A stretch of DNA of 41,690 bases from Prolixibacteraceae bacterium. GTDB lineage: Bacteria > Bacteroidota > Bacteroidia > Bacteroidales > Prolixibacteraceae. The notes beneath the pieces were generated by a model that was not told the origin of the DNA, did no database searches, and worked only from the letters and a program-made list of their open reading frames with translations. Shown piece after piece: positions 9,673-18,562 of the stretch; positions within the stretch are counted from its first letter, which is position 1; every line of letters starts with the position of its first letter. The position numbers and the translations under genes are program-made. The stretch spans positions 1 to 41,690 of the forward strand of contig JAGODU010000019.1 in assembly GCA_017998095.1 (NCBI GenBank). The letters run 5' to 3'.

Positions 9673-10947
9673 ATGCTAACACTTAAATTGATTCAGAACA
9701 ATCCTGATTTCGTTATCGAAAGACTGAAAGTCAAGAACTTCGATGCTACTGAAATTATCGGTCAGGTGAACGAACTGAACGCACGCAGGAAAACTACACA
9801 GAGTAAGGTCGATAACCTGAAAGCTGAAATGAACAACCTTTCAAAGGAAATCGGCCTTTTATTCAAACAAAATAAAACAGAAGAAGCAAATGCTGCAAAG
9901 GAAAGAACTTCTGTTCTCAAAGATGAAATTAAAAATCTGGATACTCTTTCTTCTGAAATAGACGAAAAGCTTAAAACTCTTCTGGTCCAGCTGCCTAACC
10001 TTCCTCATGAGCTTGTTCCTGCAGGGAAAACAGCTGATGATAATGTTGAAATCAGAAAAGGCGGTGTAATTCCTGAGCTTGGTGCTGATAAACTTGCACA
10101 CTGGGATCTCATTAAAAAGTATGACATCATTGATTTTGAACTTGGAATAAAACTTACAGGTGCAGGTTTCCCGGTTTACAAAGGTAAAGGTGCCAAACTT
10201 CAAAGGGCGCTGATTAATTTCTTCCTCGATGAAGGTGAAAAAGCAGGCTTCAATGAAGTTCAGCCTCCGATAATGGTAAATGAAGATTCAGGTTTTGGTA
10301 CAGGACAGCTGCCCGATAAGGAAGGCCAGATGTATCATGCAACAGTTGACAATTTATACCTGGTTCCAACGGCAGAAGTTCCGGTAACAAATATTTACCG
10401 AGATGTAATTGTTGATGAAGCTGAGCTTCCAATAAGAAAGATGGCTTACACACCATGTTTCAGGAGAGAAGCCGGTTCATGGGGTGCCCATGTCAGGGGC
10501 CTCAACAGACTTCATCAGTTTGATAAAGTTGAAATAGTTGAAATAGCTCATCCTGACAACTCATACGAAATACTTGACCAGATGGTTGCCCATGTGGAAA
10601 ACCTGATTAAAAAGCTTGGCTTGCCCTACAGGATTATCAGGCTTTGCGGTGGAGATATGAGTTTTACCTCGGCAATGACTTATGATTTTGAAGTTTTTTC
10701 AGCAGCACAGGAAAGATGGCTTGAAGTAAGTTCGGTTTCAAACTTTGAGACATTTCAGGCCAACAGGCTAATGTGCCGTTATAAAGGTAAGGATGGGAAA
10801 AAGCCTGAGCTGGTACATACCCTTAATGGAAGTGCACTTGCTTTGCCGCGTATAGTAGCAGCTATACTAGAAAACTACCAAACGCCTGAAGGAATTAAAG
10901 TTCCGGAGGTGTTGGTTCCGTTCTGCGGGTTTGATATTATCAAGTAA
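9673..10947 (+). CDS. serS: Seryl-tRNA synthetase
   Basis: A 424-aa class II aminoacyl-tRNA synthetase that charges tRNA-Ser with serine in the cytoplasm. The N-terminal 110 residues form the long antiparallel coiled-coil arm that grips the tRNA-Ser variable arm (ARRKTTQSKVDNLKAEMNNL onward). The catalytic core has TAEVPVTN, motif 2 (FRREAGSWG...RGLNRLHQFDK) and motif 3 (LNGSALALPRIVAAILENYQ) near the C-terminus. Length and ending (PEVLVPFCGFDIIK) are normal for bacterial SerRS. It stands alone, divergent from the ABC transporter and followed by a tRNA-Asn gene with its own promoter. Confidence 0.98.
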   Translation: MLTLKLIQNNPDFVIERLKVKNFDATEIIGQVNELNARRKTTQSKVDNLKAEMNNLSKEIGLLFKQNKTEEANAAKERTSVLKDEIKNLDTLSSEIDEKLKTLLVQLPNLPHELVPAGKTADDNVEIRKGGVIPELGADKLAHWDLIKKYDIIDFELGIKLTGAGFPVYKGKGAKLQRALINFFLDEGEKAGFNEVQPPIMVNEDSGFGTGQLPDKEGQMYHATVDNLYLVPTAEVPVTNIYRDVIVDEAELPIRKMAYTPCFRREAGSWGAHVRGLNRLHQFDKVEIVEIAHPDNSYEILDQMVAHVENLIKKLGLPYRIIRLCGGDMSFTSAMTYDFEVFSAAQERWLEVSSVSNFETFQANRLMCRYKGKDGKKPELVHTLNGSALALPRIVAAILENYQTPEGIKVPEVLVPFCGFDIIK

Positions 10948-11013
10948 GAAAAGAGATAAAAAACGGAGATATTTAAACTATCTAAAAAAAGGATGAAAAT
11001 TTTTAATATTTCT

Positions 11014-11043
11014 TTTGCGAATATAAAATCTTTTCTATTTTTG
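11014..11043 (+). promoter_or_regulatory. Bacteroidota-type promoter for tRNA-Asn
   Basis: A TTTG box (11014-11017) and TATTTTTG (11036-11043, matching TAnnTTTG) are separated by 18 bases, close to the usual spacing for the Bacteroidota primary sigma factor. Transcription would begin around 11050, about 33 bases before the mature tRNA. Confidence 0.7.
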
Positions 11044-11082
11044 CATCGCTCTTTACGGAGGGCAAACGTTCAATAAAATCAC

Positions 11083-11159
11083 TCCCTAGTAGCTCAGTTG
11101 GTTAGAGCGGCGGACTGTTAATCCGTAGGTCGTAGGTTCAAGTCCTACCTGGGGAGCCA
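11083..11159 (+). tRNA. tRNA-Asn (anticodon GTT)
   Basis: A full cloverleaf of 77 bases including an encoded CCA. The acceptor stem TCCCTAG pairs with CTGGGGA (one G:U). The D stem is GCTC/GAGC. The anticodon stem GCGGA/TCCGT closes the loop CTGTTAA with anticodon GTT. The T stem GTAGG/CCTAC closes TTCAAGT. The discriminator base is G, as expected for tRNA-Asn. Confidence 0.97.
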
Positions 11160-11170
11160 AAGAACATTTA

Positions 11171-11210
11171 GAAAGCCTGAAATCAGTAGATTTCAGGCTT
11201 TCTTGCTTTT
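11171..11210 (+). terminator. Terminator after tRNA-Asn
   Basis: A perfect 14-bp stem, GAAAGCCTGAAATC (11171-11184) with GATTTCAGGCTTTC (11189-11202), has a 4-base AGTA loop and is followed by TTGCTTTT. It starts 12 bases after the tRNA CCA. Confidence 0.88.
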
Positions 11211-11294
11211 AGACAACAGTAATCCCGGAAACAATAAAAATTTTGTCGTATTTTTAAATTACAAGAATTAACAATACAATTCCCTGTGGTTAGG

Positions 11295-13670
11295 ATGATA
11301 AAAGACAAAATATCACATAATAAATTCCGATTAATATTTATAATTCTGCTCTTTGCCGTTCAGGCTGCATTTGGTCAGCTTACTCAAACGGTCAAGGGGA
11401 AAGTAGTTGATAAGGTTTCATCATCTCCGCTGCCCGGAGTAAATGTTATTTTAAATAATTCTTCAACAGGGGTTGGAACTGCTACAGATTCAAAAGGAGA
11501 ATATATTTTGACGGGAGTACCTGTCGGAAGAAACAATTTTCAGTTTTCCTTTATTGGTTATGAGACTGTTACAATTGGAAATGTAATGGTGAATTCAGGA
11601 AAGGAGCTCAATATTGATATTGAAATGATTGAAAATATCAATGAGTTTGAAGAAATTACCATTAGTGCTTACCGTAAAGGAGAAGTGATGAATAAAATGG
11701 CTTCTGTCAGTTCTCAGTCAGTTTTAATAGAAGAAACAGAAAGATACGCAGGTACATGGTCTGATCCGGCAAGGATGGTAAAGAACTTCGCAGGTATTTC
11801 ATCATCAAACGACACGCGCAATGATATAATAATCAGGGGCAATTCGCCAAACGGATTATTATGGAGACTTGAAGGTGTTGACATCCCAAATCCAAATCAT
11901 TTTGGATTACAGGGCACATCAGGCGGGCCGGTCAGTATGCTAAACAGCAATATGCTTTCAAGATCTGACTTTTTCACCGGAGCTTTTCCTGCTGAATATG
12001 GGAATGCATTATCCGGGGTTTTTGATTTGAATATGAGAAATGGGAACTCAGGAAAAACAGAATATGTATTTCAGGCCGGATTAAACGGATTTGAAGCGGG
12101 GATTGAAGGTCCTTTATCCAAAAAAAGAAAAGGTTCATATATCATCAATATGCGCTATTCATTTCTGAATCTTTTACAGAAAATGGGACTTGATATTGCA
12201 GGAGGAGTAGTCCCAACATTTACAGATATGAACTTTAAATTTTTTATGCCGGCAGGTAAGGCAGGAACATTTACATTGTTTGGATTAGGAGGCATTGATG
12301 CAGTAAGCGCACTTGCAGCGCAAAGCTCTGATGAGTTCAACCCGATAAAAAATACTGACTTACTGGCAAATAATCAGATGGGGGTAACAGGTTTAAGTCA
12401 TAAGATTATCTTTGGAGATAAAGCTAATTTATTAACAACGCTTTCTGCTTCAGGGCAATATACCTATATCGGACTTGATTCAGTTATGTCTGACAGTATA
12501 AAAAGACTATTCTTTTCATCCAGACTTACAGAATCTCAGCTGGCTGCATCAGTCCATTATACCGGGAAAATAAATTCACGGAATACTTTCTCAGCAGGGC
12601 TTTCATTTAAAGACAAGTCAATTAGCCAGAAAAATAAGGCAATGTTTCATGGGCATTATCTTACTATACTTTTTATGGAAGATGAACATTTAAAGCTCCT
12701 TCAGGGATTTGCTGAATGGAAACACAGGTTTAGCAATGACATAAGTATGTATACCGGATTATACTCGCAATACCTGTTTATGAATAATACCAAATCACTT
12801 GAACCCCGTTTGGGTTTCAAGTGGAATATAACTCCGGATCATGATTTGAATATTGGTTATGGCATTCATTCACAAGCTCAGTCATTGCCCTTATATTTCC
12901 ACATGACAAGTAATACCAAAAGAACAAAATACTGGTATACATGTAAAGAACTTGACTTTACGAAATCGCAGCATTTCGTCTTAAGCTACGGGTATAAAGT
13001 AACTCCGGAATGGAATATAAAGGCAGAAGCATATTATCAGTACATCTGGGACATACCTGTTGAGAGGCGCCCATCTTCATTTTCCGCAATAAATCTTGGA
13101 GCTACTTATAATAATGGAGTATTAGACCAGGATAGTCTTGTAAATGAAGGTCTTGGAACAAATAAGGGAATAGAATTAACAATAGAAAAAAGTTTAAGTA
13201 AAAACTGGTATTTACTTTTCACTGCTTCATTTTTTGATTCCCGTTATAAACCAAGCGATGGAATATGGAGGAATACAGTATTTTCAACTAATTATGTAAC
13301 AAACACATTACTTGGATATGAACTCAGGTTAAGCAAACGTTCTTCCCTTGATTTAAATATCAGAATGGCTTATTGCGGAGGAATTAGAAAATTATGGGTA
13401 GATCAGGAGGCATCAGTCAAAGAAGGGATAGTAGTATATGACGACCTGAAGGCATATTCAGAAAGGAGTAAAGACTATTTCAAACTTGACGGGAAACTGA
13501 CATTCAGATATAATTTTAACAAGGCAACTGTTGATTTTTCTGCAGAGTTGATAAACATGACTGATGCAGAAAACTTATTTTCTGAAACTTTTGATCCTAA
13601 GACCGGAACGATGAGTTATACTTATCAACAGGGAATTTTACCATCTGCAATGATACGGATTACGTTTTAG
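11295..13670 (+). CDS. TonB-dependent receptor with carboxypeptidase-regulatory-like N-terminal domain
   Basis: An outer-membrane protein of about 791 aa. I prefer the ATG at 11295 over the GTG at 11286. A signal peptide (KFRLIFIILLFAVQAAFGQ) is followed by a beta-sandwich domain typical of Bacteroidota TonB receptors (KGKVVDKVSSSPLPGVNVIL...GVPVGRNNF), a plug (ARMVKNFAGISSS...DIIIRGNSPNGLLWRLEGVDIPNPNHF) and a beta-barrel ending in aromatic residues (ILPSAMIRITF). The substrate cannot be told. No SusD gene is adjacent, so this is not a classic SusCD pair; the next gene is an acidic lipoprotein 68 bases downstream that may belong to the same transcript. Confidence 0.92.
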   Translation: MIKDKISHNKFRLIFIILLFAVQAAFGQLTQTVKGKVVDKVSSSPLPGVNVILNNSSTGVGTATDSKGEYILTGVPVGRNNFQFSFIGYETVTIGNVMVNSGKELNIDIEMIENINEFEEITISAYRKGEVMNKMASVSSQSVLIEETERYAGTWSDPARMVKNFAGISSSNDTRNDIIIRGNSPNGLLWRLEGVDIPNPNHFGLQGTSGGPVSMLNSNMLSRSDFFTGAFPAEYGNALSGVFDLNMRNGNSGKTEYVFQAGLNGFEAGIEGPLSKKRKGSYIINMRYSFLNLLQKMGLDIAGGVVPTFTDMNFKFFMPAGKAGTFTLFGLGGIDAVSALAAQSSDEFNPIKNTDLLANNQMGVTGLSHKIIFGDKANLLTTLSASGQYTYIGLDSVMSDSIKRLFFSSRLTESQLAASVHYTGKINSRNTFSAGLSFKDKSISQKNKAMFHGHYLTILFMEDEHLKLLQGFAEWKHRFSNDISMYTGLYSQYLFMNNTKSLEPRLGFKWNITPDHDLNIGYGIHSQAQSLPLYFHMTSNTKRTKYWYTCKELDFTKSQHFVLSYGYKVTPEWNIKAEAYYQYIWDIPVERRPSSFSAINLGATYNNGVLDQDSLVNEGLGTNKGIELTIEKSLSKNWYLLFTASFFDSRYKPSDGIWRNTVFSTNYVTNTLLGYELRLSKRSSLDLNIRMAYCGGIRKLWVDQEASVKEGIVVYDDLKAYSERSKDYFKLDGKLTFRYNFNKATVDFSAELINMTDAENLFSETFDPKTGTMSYTYQQGILPSAMIRITF

Positions 13671-13738
13671 TAAATTCAATTGCATTTAGCTTTAAAAAGT
13701 GGTAATTTTATAAAAGAATAGATATAAAAAAGAGGATT

Positions 13739-14962
13739 ATGAAAACTGATTTATCATACAATTACTCTAAAGCTAAGGATAAAAAAGAAAGCTTTAGGAG
13801 AATAATAAGAAATATAAAGCTGTCAATTGCAGGAATGTTTTTCATGTTTTCCTTTGCCAGCTGTGAACTACTTGGTATAGATCCTGATGTTTTTAATTTT
13901 GATTTTCTTGATCAGGTAGATCTTTTTGGACCAAAGCAATTGGAAGCTGAAGATGCCAAAATAGAAATGGAAGCAGCCAGCTCTGAAGTAGGTGATACAA
14001 AAGACATAATGCTTGAGTGTACAGGATTTAGCACCCTCAACTACCTCATGGAACTGGAATCAGGTTCAAGCTTTAAATCCGGAGCTAAATCAGCTTTGAT
14101 ATTTGACAAGGAAAATATAATGGAGAAAGTACTTAGAATTACCAAAGATAACAATGGCTTAAAGTCTACTATAAATGAGGTTGAAGATGATGAAGATTTA
14201 TACGGAATATTTGAATGGGATTTTTACGAAGAAGAATTTGTAAAAACAAGTGAAAGTGAAACAATATACAGGTTAATATTTCCGGCTGATGAAACATCAA
14301 ATAGTAACAAGCAATTGAATGCTGAATTGACGTTAGACAACCTTCAATATGTTAAAATATTGTCGACCGATGAAATAGGAGGCTATACTACTCCTGAAAA
14401 CTATCCTACAAGTGCTGACCTGAAGCTTAAAGTAAATAATGTAACTGAACTGACAGGTAGTTTTGATGCTGGTTATAATGAAACAGGAAAAGCTACTTCA
14501 ATAGATGCTTCTCTTGAATCTTGTGAATACTATCTTGACATGAGTTTATCTGGCAGTGGTACAGATTATAAAAGTTCATTAAGCTTTAAAATGGGCAATG
14601 AGTTAAAGCTTGGATACGACATGAAGATTAAATATACATCTGATCTTGAAGATACTGAAAGCATAAAAGGTACAATAACAATGAGCCCTGTTGAATATGA
14701 TTGTGACATAAAGGTAAAAGCCATAACAGATGAAATTGACAGAGCTGATGAAAATGAAACAGATCCTGATGTAGATGTATTAAATAGTAACTTAAAAGTA
14801 GATGTCATTCAGATAGATCAAAAAGCAAAGATTGGAACAGTAGAGTTTGAGGAATATACAGATCCCGAATGGGGAGACACAGAATTGCTTCTTGTAGTTG
14901 TATATAAAGACGGTTCTACAGAAGAATTAAAAGATATATTCCCGTTCCTTAATGAAGAATAA
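13739..14962 (+). CDS. Acidic lipoprotein of unknown function, downstream of the TonB receptor
   Basis: 407 aa. A basic N-terminal stretch (KDKKESFRRIIRNIK) precedes a hydrophobic segment ending in the lipobox FASC (Cys42), so it is a predicted lipoprotein with an unusually long n-region. The mature protein is strongly acidic and looks beta-rich (alternating stretches such as KLKVNNVTELTGSF and SCEYYLDMSLSGSG), with Asp/Glu clusters near residues 335-350. An AGAGG-like ribosome site precedes the ATG. It lies 68 bases after the receptor gene, so it could be a surface partner of that receptor. I do not recognise the family. Confidence 0.8.
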   Translation: MKTDLSYNYSKAKDKKESFRRIIRNIKLSIAGMFFMFSFASCELLGIDPDVFNFDFLDQVDLFGPKQLEAEDAKIEMEAASSEVGDTKDIMLECTGFSTLNYLMELESGSSFKSGAKSALIFDKENIMEKVLRITKDNNGLKSTINEVEDDEDLYGIFEWDFYEEEFVKTSESETIYRLIFPADETSNSNKQLNAELTLDNLQYVKILSTDEIGGYTTPENYPTSADLKLKVNNVTELTGSFDAGYNETGKATSIDASLESCEYYLDMSLSGSGTDYKSSLSFKMGNELKLGYDMKIKYTSDLEDTESIKGTITMSPVEYDCDIKVKAITDEIDRADENETDPDVDVLNSNLKVDVIQIDQKAKIGTVEFEEYTDPEWGDTELLLVVVYKDGSTEELKDIFPFLNEE

Positions 14963-14975
14963 ATAAAAAAGGATG

Positions 14976-15008
14976 AAAAAAAAGCCGGAATATATCCGTC
15001 TTTTTTTA
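14976..15008. terminator. Bidirectional terminator between convergent genes
   Basis: An A8 run (14976-14983) pairs across a small CGGA/TCCG hairpin with the T-rich run at 15000-15007. Read on either strand it gives a stem followed by T's. It lies between the stops of the acidic lipoprotein (14962) and the minus-strand gene ending at 15012. Confidence 0.65.
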
Positions 15009-15011
15009 TTA

Positions 15012-15587
15012 TTAATTCGTTGGGAAAGAAAAAGATTTACCGGTTTTCGGATCCCTCACCCACCCTGAACAACTTCCTGTAGCTGTCCATTGGCAATGAT
15101 ACACTTGTTCTCCTGTATCATTTGATCCTTGGAAAATATTTATATACCCTGAAGGATCAAGAGTAGAACCTAATGAACGAATATAATAATTCCCTCCATC
15201 ACTGTATAATAAGTATCTTCCATCGGTTGTTGTGCCATTAACTTCAGTTTTAGAATCAATAGCAAGAGTTCCATCCTGGTTATAAAGCTTATTTTCAGAT
15301 TTAATAATATCTTTATAATCTTTCAAATCTGCTACCTGAACATTATTAATGTATAAATTAACCTGACTGTATACTCCATGATCAGACCCTTCTACCCTGA
15401 TACTTATTCCTCCGGAATTCCACGTCCATACGTCTGTAGTAGTTTTAAGGGTAGAATATTCAGCCTCTTCGGGAATTTCTTTTAGAAAATCCCTATAAGT
15501 GCTGAACAAACCATTTATTGAACCCACTATCGAAGTTGCCAATGCAGATTCAGAATATTGCTGGGCTTCAGCAGGTAAATAAATCAT
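15012..15587 (-). CDS. Mature part of an interrupted lipoprotein, unknown function
   Basis: A 191-aa reading frame from an ATG at 15587. It starts at MIYLPAEAQQYSESAL and has no export signal of its own. In the same frame, two codons upstream, a TAA (15591-15593) ends a 41-codon frame that encodes a clear lipoprotein signal peptide (bases 15591-15716). The natural reading is one lipoprotein gene of about 234 codons (15012-15716) carrying an in-frame stop. The mature part looks beta-rich with Trp and Gly (TDVWTWNSGGISIRVEG; YHCQWTATGSCSGWVRDP) and holds two Cys that could form a disulfide outside the cytoplasm. It may now be non-functional, or be made at a low level by readthrough or restart. 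No family recognised. Confidence 0.6.
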   Translation of the reverse strand: MIYLPAEAQQYSESALATSIVGSINGLFSTYRDFLKEIPEEAEYSTLKTTTDVWTWNSGGISIRVEGSDHGVYSQVNLYINNVQVADLKDYKDIIKSENKLYNQDGTLAIDSKTEVNGTTTDGRYLLYSDGGNYYIRSLGSTLDPSGYINIFQGSNDTGEQVYHCQWTATGSCSGWVRDPKTGKSFSFPTN

Positions 15588-15590
15588 GTT

Positions 15591-15716
15591 TTAAGATTTC
15601 ACAATTTCAGGAGCAGTGTATTTCCCAACGACAGGATCAGTTACATCTTTTTTACATCCAAATAATATCATAGATATTACAGTCAGCAGGATTGTTTTGG
15701 AAAGAAGATTTTTCAT
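15591..15716 (-). pseudogene. Lipoprotein signal-peptide fragment cut off by an in-frame TAA
   Basis: 41 codons from the ATG at 15716. The sequence MKNLLSKTILLTVISMILFGC is a textbook lipoprotein signal with Cys21, followed by KKDVTDPVVGKYTAPEIVKS and then TAA. The next codons, AAC ATG ATT, continue in the same frame into the 191-aa frame at 15012-15587. As a stand-alone product it would be a 21-residue lipopeptide. I regard it as the 5' part of the interrupted gene. Confidence 0.7.
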
Positions 15717-15867
15717 AATTGATGTTTTTAGGTTTAAGAAAATTCAATCAAATATAAATACTTGATTTAACTATGTCAATAGATAACTGATTCTCCTATA
15801 AAATTAATATGTAACTTCTTGCTTTAGTGCAATTTATAGCTTAACTTTAAGTAGGAGAAATGTGTGG

Positions 15868-16608
15868 ATGAAAAAGAACAGAACTATAATCCGTATTTGT
15901 CTGATTTTACTGATATGCCTTACGTTTAAATCAGAAACATTTGCAGAAAATAAGAATGAAATAATTTTAAATGATATTTCTCTGAATACAATAGTACATC
16001 CCGACATTTACCAGCCCTTTAAATTCAGATCTTCACTTTCAGTTATGTTTACCTCAATTCCAATCGACTGGATTGAAATTACAATTGATGCCCCAATATT
16101 TCAATTCTCAACAAAAATGGGATTGCCATTAGGTTTCACATTAAACGGCACAATAGAAACTGCTTTAATTTCTAATCAATTCAAGCTTGGCGGGGATTGG
16201 AATTATGAAATAGGATCTTTTTCAATGAGTTTAGGGTTGGATGGTATATTCCTTTTGGGATATTTGCCTGTCATGGAATTTAAAAATTATGCTCACGGGT
16301 TTTCTGTAAATCCTAATATCTCTTTTGGGTATAAAACAAAGGAAATTGCGTTTACAATAAACACCGAATACAACTATACAAATCTGTATAACATTTCCTC
16401 CGGCAATTCAAATACAGATCCATACTCTTTTAACAGACCCGGAGGGTTGGTTTCCTTTTTTATAGAACAAAAACTTTGGAATGATAAAGTAATGATATTG
16501 GGATTGATAAGCAATTTTAACATATACTATTTCCCGGCATGGCCTGCTTTTCATGTTTTTCAAAAAGTATTCTATATTCCTCAGGTTCAAATAGGATTAG
16601 TATTATGA
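15868..16608 (+). CDS. Predicted outer-membrane beta-barrel protein, first gene of a three-gene operon
   Basis: About 246 aa from the ATG at 15868; a GTG at 15862 is an alternative. AGGAG at 15853-15857 fits either. The N-terminus is a signal peptide (KKNRTIIRICLILLICLTFKSETFA). The rest alternates hydrophobic and polar residues in short strands (FRSSLSVMFTSIPIDWIEI, FKLGGDWNYEIGSFSMSLGLDG) and ends in VQIGLVL, typical of small outer-membrane barrels. Its stop overlaps the start of the glycerophosphodiesterase-like gene by 4 bases (ATGA), so the two are coupled. Specific function unknown. Confidence 0.75.
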   Translation: MKKNRTIIRICLILLICLTFKSETFAENKNEIILNDISLNTIVHPDIYQPFKFRSSLSVMFTSIPIDWIEITIDAPIFQFSTKMGLPLGFTLNGTIETALISNQFKLGGDWNYEIGSFSMSLGLDGIFLLGYLPVMEFKNYAHGFSVNPNISFGYKTKEIAFTINTEYNYTNLYNISSGNSNTDPYSFNRPGGLVSFFIEQKLWNDKVMILGLISNFNIYYFPAWPAFHVFQKVFYIPQVQIGLVL

Positions 16609-17930
16609 AAAGGTCATTTAAAATTCATATAAGATCACGAATAAAAAACGTGGAGATATTATTAAAACAAATAATAACTGTTGTTTTTTTAATATCAAAT
16701 TTTACCTCATGTGACATTCAGGAACAGTGGAATTTTGATTCGTCTTCTGCTCGCAGAACTTCAATTAGTAATAACTATTATGATTTAACCCAAAATGAAA
16801 TTTCACTTCTTGAGGGTATTTATAAAGTAAATTACGGAAATGACTTTGTTGGTGACACTCTTGTTTTAAAATATATTAAAAATAAAATAGCTGTTTTCGG
16901 GGTAAAAGATGGCTTTTACTCAATTATGGAAGTAAAAAGAGATTCAGTTGACATAGTTTTCAATGGAGAATGGAGATTTGCACTTAATAAAAGGAATGGT
17001 AATGTCTTTCTGAAAACAAATTACAATGAATTTTTAAACAATATTGAAACATATAAAGGAGATGTATTTTTCTCGGGAGATTATATGCTTGAAGACACTC
17101 TCCGGGCAATAGACATACATTTAAGTAAGATAGAAAATTTAAATTACGAAATAACTAATAATAAATTCCACATTATAGCTCACAGGGGCGGAGGAAGGAC
17201 TGCAGATCATCTTCCATATTCTGAGAACTCAATTGAAATGATAAATTTCTCGGAACAAATTGGTTCAACAGGAATTGAAATAGATGTTCAATTAACAAAA
17301 GACAATATTCCTGTATTATACCATGATCCGGATTTAAATATCAGGTTGATTAAAAAAGGACCACTAATTGGATTTATCAAAGATTATAATTTAAACCAAT
17401 TAAAAAAGCTCGTTAAACTAATACATGGAGAGCAAATACCTACTTTGGAAGAAGCCTTGGATTTTGTTATAGAAAAAACACAGATAAGCTTGATTTTGTT
17501 AGATATTAAAAATAGTGAGTCTTTTAATTTTGTAATACCCATTCAGAAAAAATATATAGATATCGCCAGAGAAAAAGGAAAAGAAGTAGAAATACTTATA
17601 AGCATTCAGACTAATGAAGTTTATGAGTCATTCAAGAAGGTTGAAGGATATACTGAAATTCCTTCTTGCTGTACTATGGAAAAAGAAAAAGTTAAAGCAC
17701 TAAACTCTTCCTTTTGGAATTATCGCTGGACACAGGGAATATTAACTCAGGAACTGATTGAAATGCATTCAATGGGAAAAAGATGTACAGTATGGACATT
17801 AGATGTTCCGGAATTTATTGATTTATATGTGTCACATGGCAAAAATAATCCTTTAGAAAGATTTGACGGAATATTAACTAATTATCCATCTATTGTAGCT
17901 TATTATCACTATGTCAGGCATAATAAATAA
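16605..17930 (+). CDS. Glycerophosphodiester phosphodiesterase-domain lipoprotein
   Basis: 441 aa from the ATG at 16605, which forms an ATGA overlap with the previous gene; the frame is open further upstream, but that would overlap it by 70 bases. A signal segment ends in NFTSC (Cys36), so it is a predicted lipoprotein. Residues 40-185 are an N-terminal extension without a recognised family, with lipocalin-like beta pattern (LLEGIYKVNYGNDFVGDTLVLKY). The GDPD domain starts near 186: HRGG, a split ENS, EIDVQLTKD, VLYHD, then LDIKNS and TVWTLD near the end. All the hallmark metal and catalytic residues I can place are present. The family hydrolyses glycerophosphodiesters to glycerol-3-phosphate and an alcohol. 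Its place between two envelope proteins suggests action on lipid or teichoic-like headgroups outside the cytoplasm. Confidence 0.88.
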   Translation: MKRSFKIHIRSRIKNVEILLKQIITVVFLISNFTSCDIQEQWNFDSSSARRTSISNNYYDLTQNEISLLEGIYKVNYGNDFVGDTLVLKYIKNKIAVFGVKDGFYSIMEVKRDSVDIVFNGEWRFALNKRNGNVFLKTNYNEFLNNIETYKGDVFFSGDYMLEDTLRAIDIHLSKIENLNYEITNNKFHIIAHRGGGRTADHLPYSENSIEMINFSEQIGSTGIEIDVQLTKDNIPVLYHDPDLNIRLIKKGPLIGFIKDYNLNQLKKLVKLIHGEQIPTLEEALDFVIEKTQISLILLDIKNSESFNFVIPIQKKYIDIAREKGKEVEILISIQTNEVYESFKKVEGYTEIPSCCTMEKEKVKALNSSFWNYRWTQGILTQELIEMHSMGKRCTVWTLDVPEFIDLYVSHGKNNPLERFDGILTNYPSIVAYYHYVRHNK

Positions 17931-18537
17931 AAGAATATTAGCTATTTCAGGCATTGCCTTACTATTAATATTTCAGCTTTCACTTAAAGCACAAGATATT
18001 GAGAAAAGCAGGAAAATAAAATTTATTGGTGGAGGTGGTTATGGTTTGTTTTTCAATCCTCTATCCGGCTCTTATGAATATGGAACGAAGATAATAAGAC
18101 CTGCATTTTCAGGGAAGCTATTATGGGAGCCGGAATACAGATTGAGTGTTGGCATTGAGTCGGGCTATTTTTATCTCTACTCAACAAATTTTAATACTGA
18201 CACAGAAAGTGAAGAATCAATGATTTATGATTTAAGCATTATTCCTTTATTCCTCTCTATATCAATGAAAATCTTTAACCGTTTTGAGATTAATTTTGCA
18301 ACAGGCTGGTCTTCTTTAATTTATAATATAAAAACATATAGTACCAATAATTATATCACAAAAGGAGATATATACAGCATGTCAAATTTCTCGGTAGGAT
18401 GTTCTTATTATTTTCCAATCAGTGATAATTTAAAGTTAGGAGCTGAAATCAAATATTTCTACATAGGGAAGACTGACAATATGCATTTATCAGCATTGAT
18501 AAACCTTTCATACGACTTATTTACATGGAAATTATAG
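17911..18537 (+). CDS. Predicted outer-membrane beta-barrel protein, last gene of the GDPD operon
   Basis: 208 aa. The start at 17911 overlaps the end of the GDPD gene by 20 bases. A signal peptide (NKRILAISGIALLLIFQLSLKAQ) is followed by strand-like segments (KIKFIGGGGYGLFFNPLSGSY, YRLSVGIESGYFYLYS) and an aromatic C-terminal end (LSYDLFTWKL). This matches the PorT-like outer-membrane beta-barrel proteins common in Bacteroidota. Coupled translation with the GDPD gene suggests that the three products act together in the envelope. No specific function recognised. Confidence 0.78.
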   Translation: MSGIINKRILAISGIALLLIFQLSLKAQDIEKSRKIKFIGGGGYGLFFNPLSGSYEYGTKIIRPAFSGKLLWEPEYRLSVGIESGYFYLYSTNFNTDTESEESMIYDLSIIPLFLSISMKIFNRFEINFATGWSSLIYNIKTYSTNNYITKGDIYSMSNFSVGCSYYFPISDNLKLGAEIKYFYIGKTDNMHLSALINLSYDLFTWKL

Positions 18538-18562
18538 CTTTATGGAAAAAAATAAAAATCTT

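Noticed and set aside
16539..16604. An upstream extension of the GDPD gene to 16539.
   Set aside because: It would overlap the previous gene by 70 bases and put 22 residues before an otherwise normal signal peptide. The ATG at 16605 gives the usual ATGA overlap.
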